A stretch of DNA of 64,000 nt from Algoriphagus sp. GTDB lineage: Bacteria > Bacteroidota > Bacteroidia > Cytophagales > Cyclobacteriaceae. The stretch lies in assembly GCF_029254265.1 (NCBI RefSeq), contig NZ_JAQWXX010000007.1:1-64000 (forward strand), given 5' to 3'. Positions 46,438-56,675 of the stretch are shown one piece after another. Both the position numbers and the translations under genes were made by a program. The notes under the pieces were generated by a model. That model searched no databases, had not been told where the DNA came from, and saw only the letters and a program-made list of their open reading frames with translations. Numbering within the stretch: the first letter of the stretch is position 1; every line of letters starts with the position of its first letter.

Positions 46438-47532
46438 ATGTATCTGAAGTCGCTTGACCTTATCCAATTCAAAAATCATGAAAAGCGTCATTTCGACTTC
46501 AGCTCGCAATTGAACTGCTTTGTGGGGCTTAATGGATCCGGGAAAACCAATATTCTCGATGCTATTCATTACCTCTCGCTTACCAAAAGCGCAGTCCAAT
46601 CCAGTGATAGCCTCAATGTTCAGCATGAGCAGGATTTCTTTGCGATTAAAGGACAATTTGAACTCAGCGACAAACCGATTGAGGTGCGATGCACTTTTGA
46701 ACTGGGGAAGAAAAAACTCATCTACCAAAACGGGAAGGCCTTGGACAAAACCTCCGAGCATGTGGGCTTGATTCCTTTGGTGTTGATCGCGCCTGATGAT
46801 ACAGAGTTGATCAAAGGGGGAAGTGATGGCAGGCGCAAATTCTTTGATGGCTTGATTTCTCAGCTTGATCATGGCTACCTGGATAAGCTGATTCGGTACC
46901 ATCATTTTTTGAAGCAGCGTAATGCTTTACTTAAGAAATTTGCTGAAACCGGCCGTCGGGATTTGACTTTATTAGAAAGCTATGATCAGGAGTTGATAGG
47001 CTTGAGTAAGTATTTGGCTGTGCGGAGATCTGAATTGCTTCAAGAGCTTGCTCCACTCCTTCAGCGGGATTACGAAGAAATCTCCCAAGGTCAGGAAAAA
47101 GTTACCATTTCGTATGAGACGGAAGCTTTACGGGAAGATTTCGATTCCTATTTCTTGAGCCTTCGGAAAAAGGACTTGATCACGAAAAACAGCAATGCTG
47201 GAATTCATAAGGATGATTTCAACTTTCAGATTGGTGATCATCCGATCCGCAAGATCGGGAGCCAGGGTCAGCAGAAGTCATTTATTATTGCCTTGAAATT
47301 GGGGCAGTTTCAGATTTTTGAAAAGTCAAGAGGCGAAAAGCCGCTGCTGCTATTGGATGATATTTTTGACAAACTCGATGATCTTCGGATTGCGCAACTG
47401 ATGCAGCTCATCTCCAAGCATACCTTTGGTCAGATCTTCCTGACTGATGCAAGGCCTGAGCGATCCAAAAAAATTCTAGGAGAGTTGAATGCGGAGCTAA
47501 GGTTTTTTGAGCTAAGCACTAGTGCTGACTAA
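46438..47532 (+). CDS. recF: DNA replication/repair protein RecF
   Basis: A 364-residue SMC-like ATPase that loads RecA at gaps: LDLIQFKNHEKRHFDF start, Walker A GLNGSGKTNILDAI near 31, signature KIGSQGQQKSFIIALK and Walker B LLLLDDIFDKLDD. Divergent from pdhA with about 90 bp between. Away from dnaA/dnaN, as in many Bacteroidota. Confidence 0.95.
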   Translation: MYLKSLDLIQFKNHEKRHFDFSSQLNCFVGLNGSGKTNILDAIHYLSLTKSAVQSSDSLNVQHEQDFFAIKGQFELSDKPIEVRCTFELGKKKLIYQNGKALDKTSEHVGLIPLVLIAPDDTELIKGGSDGRRKFFDGLISQLDHGYLDKLIRYHHFLKQRNALLKKFAETGRRDLTLLESYDQELIGLSKYLAVRRSELLQELAPLLQRDYEEISQGQEKVTISYETEALREDFDSYFLSLRKKDLITKNSNAGIHKDDFNFQIGDHPIRKIGSQGQQKSFIIALKLGQFQIFEKSRGEKPLLLLDDIFDKLDDLRIAQLMQLISKHTFGQIFLTDARPERSKKILGELNAELRFFELSTSAD

Positions 47533-47539
47533 AAATAAA

Positions 47540-47562
47540 AAGAGGAGCCAAAAGCTCCTCTT
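47540..47562. terminator. Bidirectional terminator
   Basis: AAGAGGAGC/GCTCCTCTT with a 5-nt loop between convergent recF and nucleotidyltransferase genes. Confidence 0.75.
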
Positions 47563-47565
47563 ATA

Positions 47566-48471
47566 TTAATTCCAAAGTGTTTTAGGATATTCTCCCGAAT
47601 CATGAAGCTTCTTTAATGCTTCGATCACCACCGGCTTGTCTTCCGTGTAGGTGACGCCAAACCAGACTTTGCCGCCTTCCAAGATTTCAAAAGCTGCTTT
47701 TCCTTCTTGGATCAAGTTGTTGGCTACAGTTGGGATGTAAAATTCAGATTTTAAATTTTCCCGATTGGCCGGGAGGAATTCATTCCACATGCGCTCGATA
47801 TCCTGAAAGACATCGGAATGGAATCCCCAGAAATTCATACTTACAGGTGTGTTTTCGGCGATTTCCAAAACTTCATTTTCGCCCTTGCTTAGGATTTTAC
47901 CTCCTTCACGAGCAATAGAGGTTCGCTCGATCATTCCGATCAGTTGCCCTTTTGCATTGGTTTCGCAAACCCCGCGACTCACAGTTCCATGCTCAGAAAG
48001 GACATTTTGAATCGCATAGCCAACCATAGCATGAAGGTCTGGCTTTACTTCAGTGGAAAGGAATTTTCCTAAAACCTCAAAAGCCTCTTTTCCATAAAAA
48101 TCATCTGCATTGATTACTGCAAAAGGCTCCTTGATCGCATCCTTGGCGCAAAGTACTGCATGTGCGGTTCCAAAAGGTTTCACTCGATCGGCCTGCTTCA
48201 AAGCTGCGGGTACAAAGCTGTCTAAAGATTGAATGACCCAATCCACTTCGATTTTGCCTTCTAGTTTGGGAAGGAATTTTTCCTTGGCTATCTCTAGTAT
48301 TTCATCACGCACGATAAATACCACTTTGCCGAATCCTGCTCGGATTGCATCAAAAATGGAGTATTCTAGGATGGTTTCGCCATTAGGGCCAAAGCCGTCG
48401 ATTTGCTTGTTTCCACCATATCGGCTGCCCATTCCTGCAGCAAGTACTAAAAGTGTTGGTTTCTGAGTCAT
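47566..48471 (-). CDS. Sugar-phosphate nucleotidyltransferase family protein
   Basis: A 301-residue GT-A type nucleotidyltransferase: LLVLAAGMGSRYGGNKQIDG (nucleotide-binding loop), PFAVINADDFYG (metal-binding Asp pair) and VSMNFWGFHSDVF. It resembles the NTP_transferase family that forms NDP-sugars but lacks the clear subgroup marks of RmlA or GalU. Substrate unknown; a link to the surface-glycan genes at 17-27 kb is possible. Confidence 0.85.
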   Translation of the reverse strand: MTQKPTLLVLAAGMGSRYGGNKQIDGFGPNGETILEYSIFDAIRAGFGKVVFIVRDEILEIAKEKFLPKLEGKIEVDWVIQSLDSFVPAALKQADRVKPFGTAHAVLCAKDAIKEPFAVINADDFYGKEAFEVLGKFLSTEVKPDLHAMVGYAIQNVLSEHGTVSRGVCETNAKGQLIGMIERTSIAREGGKILSKGENEVLEIAENTPVSMNFWGFHSDVFQDIERMWNEFLPANRENLKSEFYIPTVANNLIQEGKAAFEILEGGKVWFGVTYTEDKPVVIEALKKLHDSGEYPKTLWN

Positions 48472-48637
48472 TGTATTTTTTTCTAAACGCTGACAAAATT
48501 AGCTGATTATCTCTCGAGGGCAAATGAAATCCTGAATTTCTAAACGCTAGTTTGATTTTAATTTAAACTAAAAAACTCCAAAAAATCACTTTTTTACCTA
48601 ATACTGGTATTCAGATAACCCGATATGTCTTCTTAGG

Positions 48638-48654
48638 GATAAAATGATTTTATC
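48638..48654. promoter_or_regulatory. Palindrome upstream of the PII gene
   Basis: GATAAAATGATTTTATC has 8-bp arms around a single centre base, about 95 bp before the PII ATG. It is a possible operator for nitrogen control; the regulator is unknown. I saw no sigma-54 -24/-12 pair nearby. Confidence 0.4.
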
Positions 48655-48749
48655 AATAGGGTAAAATTTGAACCATAAAAATACTTTTTTACAATTTTCT
48701 ATTTACTTTCATGCCAAAATCACAACAAACCATTAACCTTATTGAGAAT

Positions 48750-49088
48750 ATGAAAAAAATTGAAGCGATTATTCGAACCTCGCGCTTTGATCAAATACAC
48801 AAATGTGTGGCTGGATTGGGAGTGAAATTCCTTTCCTTCTATGAGATCAAAGGGATGGGTTTTGAGCATGCAAGACAGGAAATGTACCGCGGGGTTTCCT
48901 ATGAGCCCGCTTATATTCCTCGTACCAAGTTGGAAATTGTAGTACCAGATGATCAGGTGGATGCAGTGATCAAATGTATTCTAAGCGAAGGAAAGACCGG
49001 CGAAATCGGAGATGGTAAAATCTTTGTTTTCGACGTTTTGGAAGCTTACCGAATCAGAAACAGCGACACTGGTGAGCAAGCACTTTAA
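48750..49088 (+). CDS. PII-family nitrogen regulator (variant 2-oxoglutarate site)
   Basis: A 112-residue PII protein numbered exactly like GlnK: Tyr51 in the T-loop (YRGVSYEP), B-loop T83-G84 and G87-D88-G89-K90, and C-loop R101-R103 are all present. But the position of Gln39 (Mg/2-oxoglutarate ligand) is Glu and that of Lys58 is Arg (YIPRTK), with F38-E39-H40 in place of R-Q-K. The ATG at 48750 is chosen over one 39 bp upstream because it gives the standard start MKKIEAIIRTS. Followed after 39 nt by the ammonium transporter gene, whose activity it presumably controls. Confidence 0.92.
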   Translation: MKKIEAIIRTSRFDQIHKCVAGLGVKFLSFYEIKGMGFEHARQEMYRGVSYEPAYIPRTKLEIVVPDDQVDAVIKCILSEGKTGEIGDGKIFVFDVLEAYRIRNSDTGEQAL

Positions 49089-49127
49089 TTTCTTTCAAAA
49101 AAAATACCTATCGAACCTATTTTACCC

Positions 49128-50357
49128 ATGCAAGAATTATTCACCGTAAACAATCTGTGGATGATGATGGCAACCATTTTGGTCTTCATCATGCACTTAG
49201 GATTTGCCAGCTTGGAAGCTGGATTGACCAGATCCAAAAATACCGTCAATATTTTATTCAAAAACACCATCATACCCGGAATCGGGATTTTGACTTATGC
49301 TTTTGTCGGTTTTAATCTGATGTATCCAGGCGGAGATTATGCGGGAGCATTTTTTGGCTTTGCCGGATTTGGACTCCCGCTTCCCGAAGGTTGGGATACC
49401 AGCAATTACAATGAGGGCTATACCTTCTTCACCGACTTTATTTTTCAGGCCATGTTTGCGGCGACTGCAGCCACAATCGTTTCTGGCGCTGTGGCTGAGC
49501 GAGTGAAACTTGGACCATTTATCACCTTCTCCATATTATATGTGGCGATTTGCTACCCGATTGTTGGAATGTGGAAATGGGGTGGCGGATTCTTGAATAC
49601 CTTGGAAACTCCTTTTTATGATTTTGCCGGATCTAACATCGTACACTCAGTAGGCGGTTGGGGAGCTTTAATAGGAGCGTATTTGCTCGGTCCACGAATT
49701 GGAAAATATACCGAAAACGGTATGAAAGCGATTCCGGGTCATAATATTCCTTTGGCCGTTATTGGAGTATTTTTACTTTGGTTTGGATGGTTTGGGTTTA
49801 ATGGTGGTTCCGTACTCAGCGCAAGTCCGGGTTTGGTATCCAAAGTTTTTGTGACTACTTCTATCGCAGCTTCGGCAGGAGCATTTGGGGCCTTGCTTAT
49901 TTCGTATTTGAAGTTTAAAACTTACGATATCACGATGGTGCTGAATGGTATTTTGGCAGGCTTGGTCGGGATCACCGCAGGTGCTGATCAAATGGGAGTT
50001 GGTGAATCTGCAATTATTGGATTCATCGGTGGTGGATTAGTTGTTTTTGGTGTTGTCTTTTTTGATAAAATCAAAATTGATGATCCAGTAGGAGCAATTT
50101 CGGTCCATTTGGTTGGTGGAATCTGGGGGACTTTAGCTGTTGGACTTTTCGGGGACTTAGCCGGAATGAGCCAAGTGATTTCCCAATTGATAGGCATCGC
50201 CTCAGTTGGAGTGTTTTGTGTAGCATTTGCTTGGATAATTTTCTTCACGATGAAAAAGACAATTGGAATCCGGGTCGATGAAAAAGAGGAAACGGAAGGA
50301 TTGGATATCAACGAGCATGCGATGCGAGCATATCCGGACTTTGCGACCAAGGATTGA
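49128..50357 (+). CDS. amt: Ammonium transporter (Amt family)
   Basis: A 409-residue protein with about 11 membrane helices: MHLGFASLEAGLTRSKNTVN, the Amt hallmark DFAGSNIVHSVGGWGALIGA with the pore His, and LLWFGWFGFNGGS. The C-terminal tail (KKTIGIRVDEKEETEGLDI) is the PII-interacting element in this family. In an operon with the PII gene. Confidence 0.95.
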   Translation: MQELFTVNNLWMMMATILVFIMHLGFASLEAGLTRSKNTVNILFKNTIIPGIGILTYAFVGFNLMYPGGDYAGAFFGFAGFGLPLPEGWDTSNYNEGYTFFTDFIFQAMFAATAATIVSGAVAERVKLGPFITFSILYVAICYPIVGMWKWGGGFLNTLETPFYDFAGSNIVHSVGGWGALIGAYLLGPRIGKYTENGMKAIPGHNIPLAVIGVFLLWFGWFGFNGGSVLSASPGLVSKVFVTTSIAASAGAFGALLISYLKFKTYDITMVLNGILAGLVGITAGADQMGVGESAIIGFIGGGLVVFGVVFFDKIKIDDPVGAISVHLVGGIWGTLAVGLFGDLAGMSQVISQLIGIASVGVFCVAFAWIIFFTMKKTIGIRVDEKEETEGLDINEHAMRAYPDFATKD

Positions 50358-50379
50358 TAGAAAAAATGTAACTCAAAAT

Positions 50380-50408
50380 AAAGCCCCGGTTTTAAAATCG
50401 GGGCTTTT
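50380..50408. terminator. Terminator after amt
   Basis: AAAGCCCCG.../...CGGGGCTTT stem extended by inner A-T pairs, with a T-run. It also faces the convergent 62-aa gene. Confidence 0.8.
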
Positions 50409-50412
50409 TGCT

Positions 50413-50601
50413 TTAGATGGCTAATTGGAAGTAACGATTGAGAACGGGTTCATGAACCTTCCCAAACATTGAATAACACCAGTCTTTAAATTCTTGGACT
50501 TCTGTTGGTAAAATAAGTCTAAGTCCTTTTCTAAGCTCTCGCTCAAACAGATATCTCGAAAAGCTTACTTTCTGTAGAATGGTCTTTACGTATTCTATCA
50601 T
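50413..50601 (-). CDS. Small conserved hypothetical protein (62 aa)
   Basis: A 62-residue basic protein, MIEYVKTILQKVSFSRYLFE, then RELRKGLRLILP and VQEFKDWCYSMFG, largely helical with a single Cys. The pattern is that of a small conserved Cytophagales protein. Tight between the amt terminator and the divergent batD-like gene. Function unknown. Confidence 0.65.
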   Translation of the reverse strand: MIEYVKTILQKVSFSRYLFERELRKGLRLILPTEVQEFKDWCYSMFGKVHEPVLNRYFQLAI

Positions 50602-50716
50602 AGTCTAAAGAGTTTAAGGTTTATTAACTGATTTTATGTTTCCATACGGAGGCATTTCTGCCAATGTTGCGTTATTTAGAGAATTAAACAATAGAATTAT
50701 CCCTATTTTCGCAACT

Positions 50717-52165
50717 ATGAATAAAACGTTTGCCCGTTTCCTTTTCGTATGTATTTCTTTCATCGTGCTGGGATTTTCTCAGGCTCAAGAGGTTGCAATA
50801 GAATTAGGTCCTGAGGAAATTGGTATTAATGAAACGTTCACCATTAAGGTAACGCTGTCGGACGAAAAAATCAAATCGTATGACCAGTTTCCGGAAATTA
50901 CCGGTTTTCAAAAACAGGGTATATCTCAATCATCATCCATGAACTTGATCAATGGTCAGATGAGCAGTTCGAATAGCATTATTCAATATTATAAACCTTC
51001 CAAGAAAGGCACATTTACCCTGCCCAACTTTGAAATTGCTATTAATGGAAAGTCTTACTCCTCAGCAGGTCAAAAAATCCAAGTGGTAGATGCGGTGAGC
51101 TCCGGAGGACTGGGAAGTGGGGCTGCAATTGATCCTTTTGCTGATTTTTTTGGCAGAAGTACTGAGCAGCCGGAGTTTGTGGAACTTGATGATGACGCTT
51201 TTTTCTCTCTTTCGGTAGACAAAGAACAAGTCTATCAAGGCGAGGGATTTAATATCACGCTTGCTTTTTATATGTCTGAAGAGAATCAGGCGCCATTTCA
51301 GTTTTATGAGCCGGGTAAGCAGTTGGACGCAATTCTAAAAAAGATCAAGCCTACCAATGTATGGGAGGAAAACTTCAATATCACTAATATCGATCCAGAT
51401 AAAGTCACTATTAATGGTAAAAGATGGACCCGATTCAAAGTGTATGAAGCTACTTTTTTCCCATTCTCCGAAGGGGAAATTGAAATTCCCAGAATCCCAT
51501 GGGAAATGATCAAGTATAAAGTTGCTAAGAATCCAACTTTTTTTGGTGCCAACAGACAAGAGGACTTTAAGACCTTTTATTCGAGTCCTAAAACCATAAA
51601 GGTGATTCCTCTTCCACCGCACCCGTTAAAAAATGAAGTTAGCGTGGGACAGTTTCAGCTTCGCGAAAATATCACGGATATTGAAGTGGAAACTGGGCAA
51701 GGTTTTGATTACAATTTCGGAATTTCCGGGGTTGGAAATATTAATGCTATCTCAGCTCCGAAAAGAATTCCAGCTGCCAATCTAAATACCTTTGACCCAA
51801 ATGTGAGGCAGCAAATCAATCGGGGTTACGGAAGGGTTTCGGGCATCAAAGATTTCAATTATTACATCACTTTCACCGAGGCCGGTGAGTATGATTTGAG
51901 TAAAAACTTTGAATGGATTTACTTTGATCCTCAGCTTGCAGTTTACGATACACTTAGATCTGCCGCAAAAATCAAGGTTGTGGGGGAGAGTAAAACCAAC
52001 GAGGCAATTTCAAGTCAAAGACTTGGAGGCTTATATGATCGAATCAACGTGGAGGATAATCGATTTTTAAACGAGAAGTATAAATACTATTTTACGGCCG
52101 CAATAAACGTTCTACTACTGCTTATTTTAGTTTTGATAGCAGTCTTGATTTTAAGAAGAAGATAA
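50717..52165 (+). CDS. BatD-like membrane protein
   Basis: About 482 residues: signal peptide ending GFSQAQ, tandem beta-sandwich domains starting [20 protein letters not shown], and one C-terminal membrane helix ([17 protein letters not shown]) with a short cytoplasmic tail RRR. BatD proteins belong to the Bacteroides aerotolerance (Bat) set, but no batA/B/C genes are adjacent. The ATG at 50717 starts the signal peptide and is preferred over one 27 codons upstream. Its stop codon overlaps the aroC start (TAATG). Confidence 0.85.
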   Translation: MNKTFARFLFVCISFIVLGFSQAQEVAIELGPEEIGINETFTIKVTLSDEKIKSYDQFPEITGFQKQGISQSSSMNLINGQMSSSNSIIQYYKPSKKGTFTLPNFEIAINGKSYSSAGQKIQVVDAVSSGGLGSGAAIDPFADFFGRSTEQPEFVELDDDAFFSLSVDKEQVYQGEGFNITLAFYMSEENQAPFQFYEPGKQLDAILKKIKPTNVWEENFNITNIDPDKVTINGKRWTRFKVYEATFFPFSEGEIEIPRIPWEMIKYKVAKNPTFFGANRQEDFKTFYSSPKTIKVIPLPPHPLKNEVSVGQFQLRENITDIEVETGQGFDYNFGISGVGNINAISAPKRIPAANLNTFDPNVRQQINRGYGRVSGIKDFNYYITFTEAGEYDLSKNFEWIYFDPQLAVYDTLRSAAKIKVVGESKTNEAISSQRLGGLYDRINVEDNRFLNEKYKYYFTAAINVLLLLILVLIAVLILRRR

Positions 52166-53250
52166 TGGGGAATTCATTCGGGAAGCTATTCAAAATCACC
52201 ACTTTTGGTGAGTCCCATGGAGTGGCTTTAGGGGTAATAATCGAAGGTTGTCCAGCAGGATTGATCATTGACGAAGAAAAAATAATTGCAGAAATGCAAC
52301 GGCGAAAGCCTGGACAATCCAAAATTACCACCCAGCGAAAAGAGGAAGACGAAATCGAAATTCTTTCAGGAGTTTTCGAAGGGAAAAGCACAGGGACTCC
52401 TATAGGAATCGTCATTCGCAATGCCGATCAAAAATCAAAAGATTATACCCATATCGCCGATAAATTTCGCCCCTCTCATGCTGATTATACCTATTTTGAA
52501 AAATACGGAATTCGTGATTACCGCGGAGGTGGAAGAAGTAGTGCCCGTGAAACTGCCGCTCGTGTAGCGGGAGGAGCGATTGCAAAGCAATTTTTGGAAG
52601 CGAAAGGAATCAGTATCTCCGCTTTTGTAACGCAAGTCGGTGACTTAAAACTTGATAAAAATTACCAAACGCTCGATCTGTCGGAAGCTGAAAATAACAT
52701 CGTAAGATGCCCAGATCCGGAAATGGCTGAGCAAATGATAGCATTAATCGATTCTGTCCGCTTGGATCGGGATACTATTGGCGGAGTTGTTTCCTGCGTA
52801 ATAAAAAATACTCCTCCAGGTCTTGGGGAGCCGGTTTTTGACCGACTTCATGCTGAGCTTGGTAAAGCAATGTTAAGTATCAATGCCGTGAAGGGATTTG
52901 AATATGGAAGCGGCTTCGAAGGTGTGAAGATGCGAGGATCAGCTCACAATGATGCATTTGTCAAGAAGGGAGATAAAGTAAAAACGATTACTAATCATTC
53001 CGGAGGGATTCAAGGTGGAATTTCCAATGGAGCCGATATTTATTTCAATGTCGCTTTTAAGCCTGTTGCTACAATTATGCAAGACCAGGCTTCCTTGAAT
53101 GAGGCCGGTGAGGAAGTGACTGTTTCAGGAAAGGGTCGACATGATCCCTGTGTAGTTCCGAGAGCTGTGCCGATCGTGGAAGCCATGGCCGCATTGGTCA
53201 TAGCTGATTATCTTTTGTTGTCAAAAACTAATAAACTGCAGGATATATAA
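52165..53250 (+). CDS. aroC: Chorismate synthase
   Basis: Last step of the shikimate pathway. The 361-residue protein has [37 protein letters not shown], the flavin-site block [20 protein letters not shown] and the C-terminal [19 protein letters not shown]. The start overlaps the batD stop by one base, indicating translational coupling to an unrelated envelope gene. Confidence 0.97.
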   Translation: MGNSFGKLFKITTFGESHGVALGVIIEGCPAGLIIDEEKIIAEMQRRKPGQSKITTQRKEEDEIEILSGVFEGKSTGTPIGIVIRNADQKSKDYTHIADKFRPSHADYTYFEKYGIRDYRGGGRSSARETAARVAGGAIAKQFLEAKGISISAFVTQVGDLKLDKNYQTLDLSEAENNIVRCPDPEMAEQMIALIDSVRLDRDTIGGVVSCVIKNTPPGLGEPVFDRLHAELGKAMLSINAVKGFEYGSGFEGVKMRGSAHNDAFVKKGDKVKTITNHSGGIQGGISNGADIYFNVAFKPVATIMQDQASLNEAGEEVTVSGKGRHDPCVVPRAVPIVEAMAALVIADYLLLSKTNKLQDI

Positions 53251-53260
53251 ACCCTTACTT

Positions 53261-54607
53261 ATGCGAAAGAAAATACCTTTACATACTCAGATTATTGCTG
53301 GCCTTGTCCTAGGTCTAGCTTTCGGTCTGATCGTTATCCGGACGGATATCCCTAGTTCTTTTACAATAGATTTCATCAAGCCCATCGGGACTATATTTAT
53401 CAATGGCTTGAAGATGATCGCTATGCCTTTGGTATTGGCTTCATTGATTATTGGTGTGTCGAATCTTGGAGATATTTCCAAATTAAGCCGAATTGGAGGA
53501 AAAACCATTTTCACATTTATTCTCACCACCATTGTCGCAATTACGATTGGATTGACTTTGGTAAATGTATTTAAGCCGGGTAAGAGTCTGCCTGTTGAGA
53601 CAAGAGAAAGTCTGATGGCACTTTACGAAGGGGATGTGAGCAAAAAGTCTGACGCAGCAGCAAAATTTCAAGAGCAAAGTCCACTTCAGCCAATTGTGGA
53701 TATGGTTCCGGAAAACTTCTTTATGGCGACAACAGATAACGCGGCCATGCTTCAAGTGGTTTTCTTTGCAATTATTGCCGGAATAGCCCTTTTGCAAATT
53801 CCAAAAAGTAAGGCTGCCCCTGTGATTGCTTTCTTCGATGGATTCAATGATGTCATTATTCAAATTGTAAATTACATTATGCTGATCGCGCCATATGGTG
53901 TGTTTGCACTGATGGCTTCACTGATTGTGGAGATAGCTGGAGATAACCCGGATTCGGCTTTTGATTTGCTTTATGCATTATTGAAATACAGTTTGATTGT
54001 ACTTGGAGGATTGTTCTTCATGATGTTGGTGATTTATCCTTTGCTCCTAAAGAGTTTTACCAAAGTGCCGTATATGCAGTTTTTCAGAAGTATTCGACCG
54101 GCTCAGTTATTGGCATTCTCCACTAGTTCAAGTTCTGCTACTCTTCCGGTGACTATGAAAATCGCAGAGGAAGAACTTGGCGTCTCTGAAGAGATATCCT
54201 CATTTGTACTGCCACTGGGTGCTACAATAAATATGAATGGTACAAGTTTGTACCAAAGTGTGGCCGCAGTATTTATCGCGCAGGCTTTGGGTATGGAACT
54301 TTCTTTTTCGCAGCAATTGATGATTGTATTGACTTCCACTTTAGCTGCCATTGGCTCGGCCGGTGTTCCTGGCGCGGGGTTGATTATGCTGATTGTGGTA
54401 TTGGAATCCATTGGAGTTCCTGCCGCAGGAATTGCCTTGATTATGGCTCCGGATCGAATTTTGGATATGTTCCGAACAGTAATCAATGTGACTGGCGATG
54501 TGGTAGTAACCACGGTAGTTGCCAGTACGGAAGGTGAGCTTCCAGAAGGTTTGCTTCACAAATCAAATCCTTTCACAGCCAATGAAAGTGTGCAGGAAGG
54601 GTCTTAA
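53261..54607 (+). CDS. Dicarboxylate/amino acid:cation symporter (SDF family)
   Basis: A 448-residue transporter of the GltP/DctA fold with eight helices and two hairpins: the serine-rich hairpin FSTSSSSATLPVTM and the substrate/Na+ motif that reads NMNGT here instead of the usual NMDGT, then GSAGVPGAGLIML and MAPDRILDMFRTVINVTGD. Predicted to import glutamate, aspartate or C4-dicarboxylates. 10 nt after aroC, so possibly cotranscribed. Confidence 0.92.
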   Translation: MRKKIPLHTQIIAGLVLGLAFGLIVIRTDIPSSFTIDFIKPIGTIFINGLKMIAMPLVLASLIIGVSNLGDISKLSRIGGKTIFTFILTTIVAITIGLTLVNVFKPGKSLPVETRESLMALYEGDVSKKSDAAAKFQEQSPLQPIVDMVPENFFMATTDNAAMLQVVFFAIIAGIALLQIPKSKAAPVIAFFDGFNDVIIQIVNYIMLIAPYGVFALMASLIVEIAGDNPDSAFDLLYALLKYSLIVLGGLFFMMLVIYPLLLKSFTKVPYMQFFRSIRPAQLLAFSTSSSSATLPVTMKIAEEELGVSEEISSFVLPLGATINMNGTSLYQSVAAVFIAQALGMELSFSQQLMIVLTSTLAAIGSAGVPGAGLIMLIVVLESIGVPAAGIALIMAPDRILDMFRTVINVTGDVVVTTVVASTEGELPEGLLHKSNPFTANESVQEGS

Positions 54608-54625
54608 TCTGTTAAAACCTTAAAA

Positions 54626-54662
54626 AAAATAGGCTGCTTTAGTAATTAAAGCAGCCTATTTT
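54626..54662. terminator. Bidirectional terminator
   Basis: AAAATAGGCTGCTTT/AAAGCAGCCTATTTT with a 7-nt loop between the symporter and fumC. Confidence 0.85.
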
Positions 54663-54678
54663 CATTTAAAGGGTTGGA

Positions 54679-56079
54679 TTATTTTAGACTTCCTGTCATA
54701 TCCTCTGGTTTTACCCATTCGGTAAATTGTTCAGAAGTAAGCAATCCAAGTGCGATGGCTGCTTCTCTCAAGCTAGTACCTTCTTTATGCGCTTTTTTTG
54801 CAATAGCTGCTGCATTTTCATAGCCGATATGTGGATTCAGTGCAGTCACGAGCATTAGGGAATTTTCCAAGTGTCTCTGAATCATCGGAGCGTTTGGCTC
54901 AATTCCAATAGCACAATTATCATTGAAAGACACACAGGCATCTCCTATTAACCTTGCCGACTGTAGGAAGTTTGCGGCGATCATCGGTTTGAAAACGTTT
55001 AATTCAAAGTGACCGTTTGATCCACCGATCGAAATGGCAACATCATTTCCCATCACTTGAGCAGCAACCATAGTAATGGCTTCCACTTGTGTAGGGTTTA
55101 CTTTTCCTGGCATGATAGAAGATCCTGGCTCATTTTCCGGAATTAAGATTTCCCCAATTCCTGATCGTGGTCCTGAAGAAAGCATTCTGATATCATTTGC
55201 GATTTTCATCAGCGATACGGCGACTTGCTTTAGTGCACCATGTGATTCGACCATTCCATCGTGAGCTGCAAGAGCCTCAAACTTATTTGGAGCAGTAACA
55301 AAAGGATGACCAGAAAGCTGAGCGATTTTTTTGGCTACCAACTCCGAATAACCTTGTGGAGTATTCAAACCTGTACCGACTGCTGTACCTCCGAGTGCCA
55401 ACTCAGAAAGGTGGGAAAGTGTGTTTTTCAAAGCCCGAAGACAATGATCCAATTGCGCTACGTAGCCGCTAAATTCCTGTCCCAAAGTCAAAGGAGTAGC
55501 ATCCATGAAGTGGGTACGTCCGATTTTCACCACATCTTTGAAAGCCTTCGCTTTTGCATCAAGGGTGTCACGAAGCTTTTGTACCCCTGGGATAGTGGTC
55601 TCTACGACCATTTTGTAAGCTGCAATATGCATTGCAGTCGGGTAAGTATCATTAGAGGATTGCGACTTGTTGACGTCGTCATTCGGGTGGATTTTCTTTT
55701 TGGCATCCTCGAGTGAACCTCCCAAAAGCACATGTGCTCGATACGCGATCACTTCATTCGAATTCATGTTGGATTGTGTTCCAGATCCGGTTTGCCATAC
55801 GACCAGCGGAAACTGATCATCATGCTGGCCAGCCAGAATTTCATCGCAAACTTTTCCGATGATATCCGCTTTTTCGGGATCCAATACGCCTAATTCTGCA
55901 TTGGTTTGTGCTGCCGCCTTTTTCAAAATAGCAAAAGCCCGAATGATCTCGATAGGCATTCGGTTTTTCTCTCCTCCGATTTTGAAATTATTGATTGACC
56001 GCTGTGTCTGTGCTCCCCAATATTTATCTGAGGGTACCTCAACAGGTCCCATGGTGTCTTTTTCGATTCGAATACTCAT
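54679..56079 (-). CDS. fumC: Fumarate hydratase, class II
   Basis: A 466-residue tetrameric TCA-cycle enzyme: [30 protein letters not shown], the loop [20 protein letters not shown] and the signature [13 protein letters not shown]. Iron-independent type. Monocistronic between a terminator and a 100-bp gap. Confidence 0.97.
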   Translation of the reverse strand: MSIRIEKDTMGPVEVPSDKYWGAQTQRSINNFKIGGEKNRMPIEIIRAFAILKKAAAQTNAELGVLDPEKADIIGKVCDEILAGQHDDQFPLVVWQTGSGTQSNMNSNEVIAYRAHVLLGGSLEDAKKKIHPNDDVNKSQSSNDTYPTAMHIAAYKMVVETTIPGVQKLRDTLDAKAKAFKDVVKIGRTHFMDATPLTLGQEFSGYVAQLDHCLRALKNTLSHLSELALGGTAVGTGLNTPQGYSELVAKKIAQLSGHPFVTAPNKFEALAAHDGMVESHGALKQVAVSLMKIANDIRMLSSGPRSGIGEILIPENEPGSSIMPGKVNPTQVEAITMVAAQVMGNDVAISIGGSNGHFELNVFKPMIAANFLQSARLIGDACVSFNDNCAIGIEPNAPMIQRHLENSLMLVTALNPHIGYENAAAIAKKAHKEGTSLREAAIALGLLTSEQFTEWVKPEDMTGSLK

Positions 56080-56187
56080 ATCTTGGATTTAAAGGATTAA
56101 AATTCTGGTTGCTAAATTAAGTCAAATGCTTTTTTCTCTAAAATCCGTTCCAGTAAAATCATCGATTTTCTGCATTTTTCGTTGATT

Positions 56188-56673
56188 TCAGTCTTTCATC
56201 TGGAAATTGATCAGCTGATGAAATTCTTTCTGTGATGATTTTAATTGCCGATTGAAAAAGAACAGGGCCAATCCATAATTGAATAGCGCAAGAACAAAAC
56301 AAATCGAGGCATTGAAATAATTAATAACTCCAAAGCTGTAAAATAAGCCAAAGCCGATCAGTAAGAGTGACCAAAATGCTAAGAAGAAAATCGCTCCTGG
56401 GAACAAACGGTAGTTAAGAAAGATGATACTTCCCCTTGGTGTTTCCTCAACTTTCCCCAAAATCAAAGGCAAAAAGGTATCGCCTTTGTCCACAACTTTG
56501 GAGATCCGAAATCCTTTTTGACCTATAATTCCATTGAACAAAATCCCTCTGGAGTTCTGAGTTCTACGATCAAGGTAATTCACCTCTTTCGTCACCCGAT
56601 TCAGTTGATCCATTACTTCCTGTTTAGAAAGTACGCTCACTAAAGTTTCGCTATGGAGAGGGATCAGGTTCAA
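56188..56673 (-). CDS. Hypothetical membrane protein coupled to ridA
   Basis: A 161-residue protein with a cytoplasmic N-terminal half (VMDQLNRVTKEVNYLDRR, GFRISKVVDKG, GSIIFLNYRLFPG) and two membrane helices (about 93-112 and 116-135). It starts with TTG only 2 nt after the ridA stop; the next Met is residue 21. No family recognised. Confidence 0.7.
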   Translation of the reverse strand: MNLIPLHSETLVSVLSKQEVMDQLNRVTKEVNYLDRRTQNSRGILFNGIIGQKGFRISKVVDKGDTFLPLILGKVEETPRGSIIFLNYRLFPGAIFFLAFWSLLLIGFGLFYSFGVINYFNASICFVLALFNYGLALFFFNRQLKSSQKEFHQLINFQMKD

Positions 56674-56675
56674 CT

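Noticed and set aside
48472-48749. Sigma-54 promoter for the PII-amt operon
   Set aside because: No GG-N10-GC pair of the -24/-12 type was seen.
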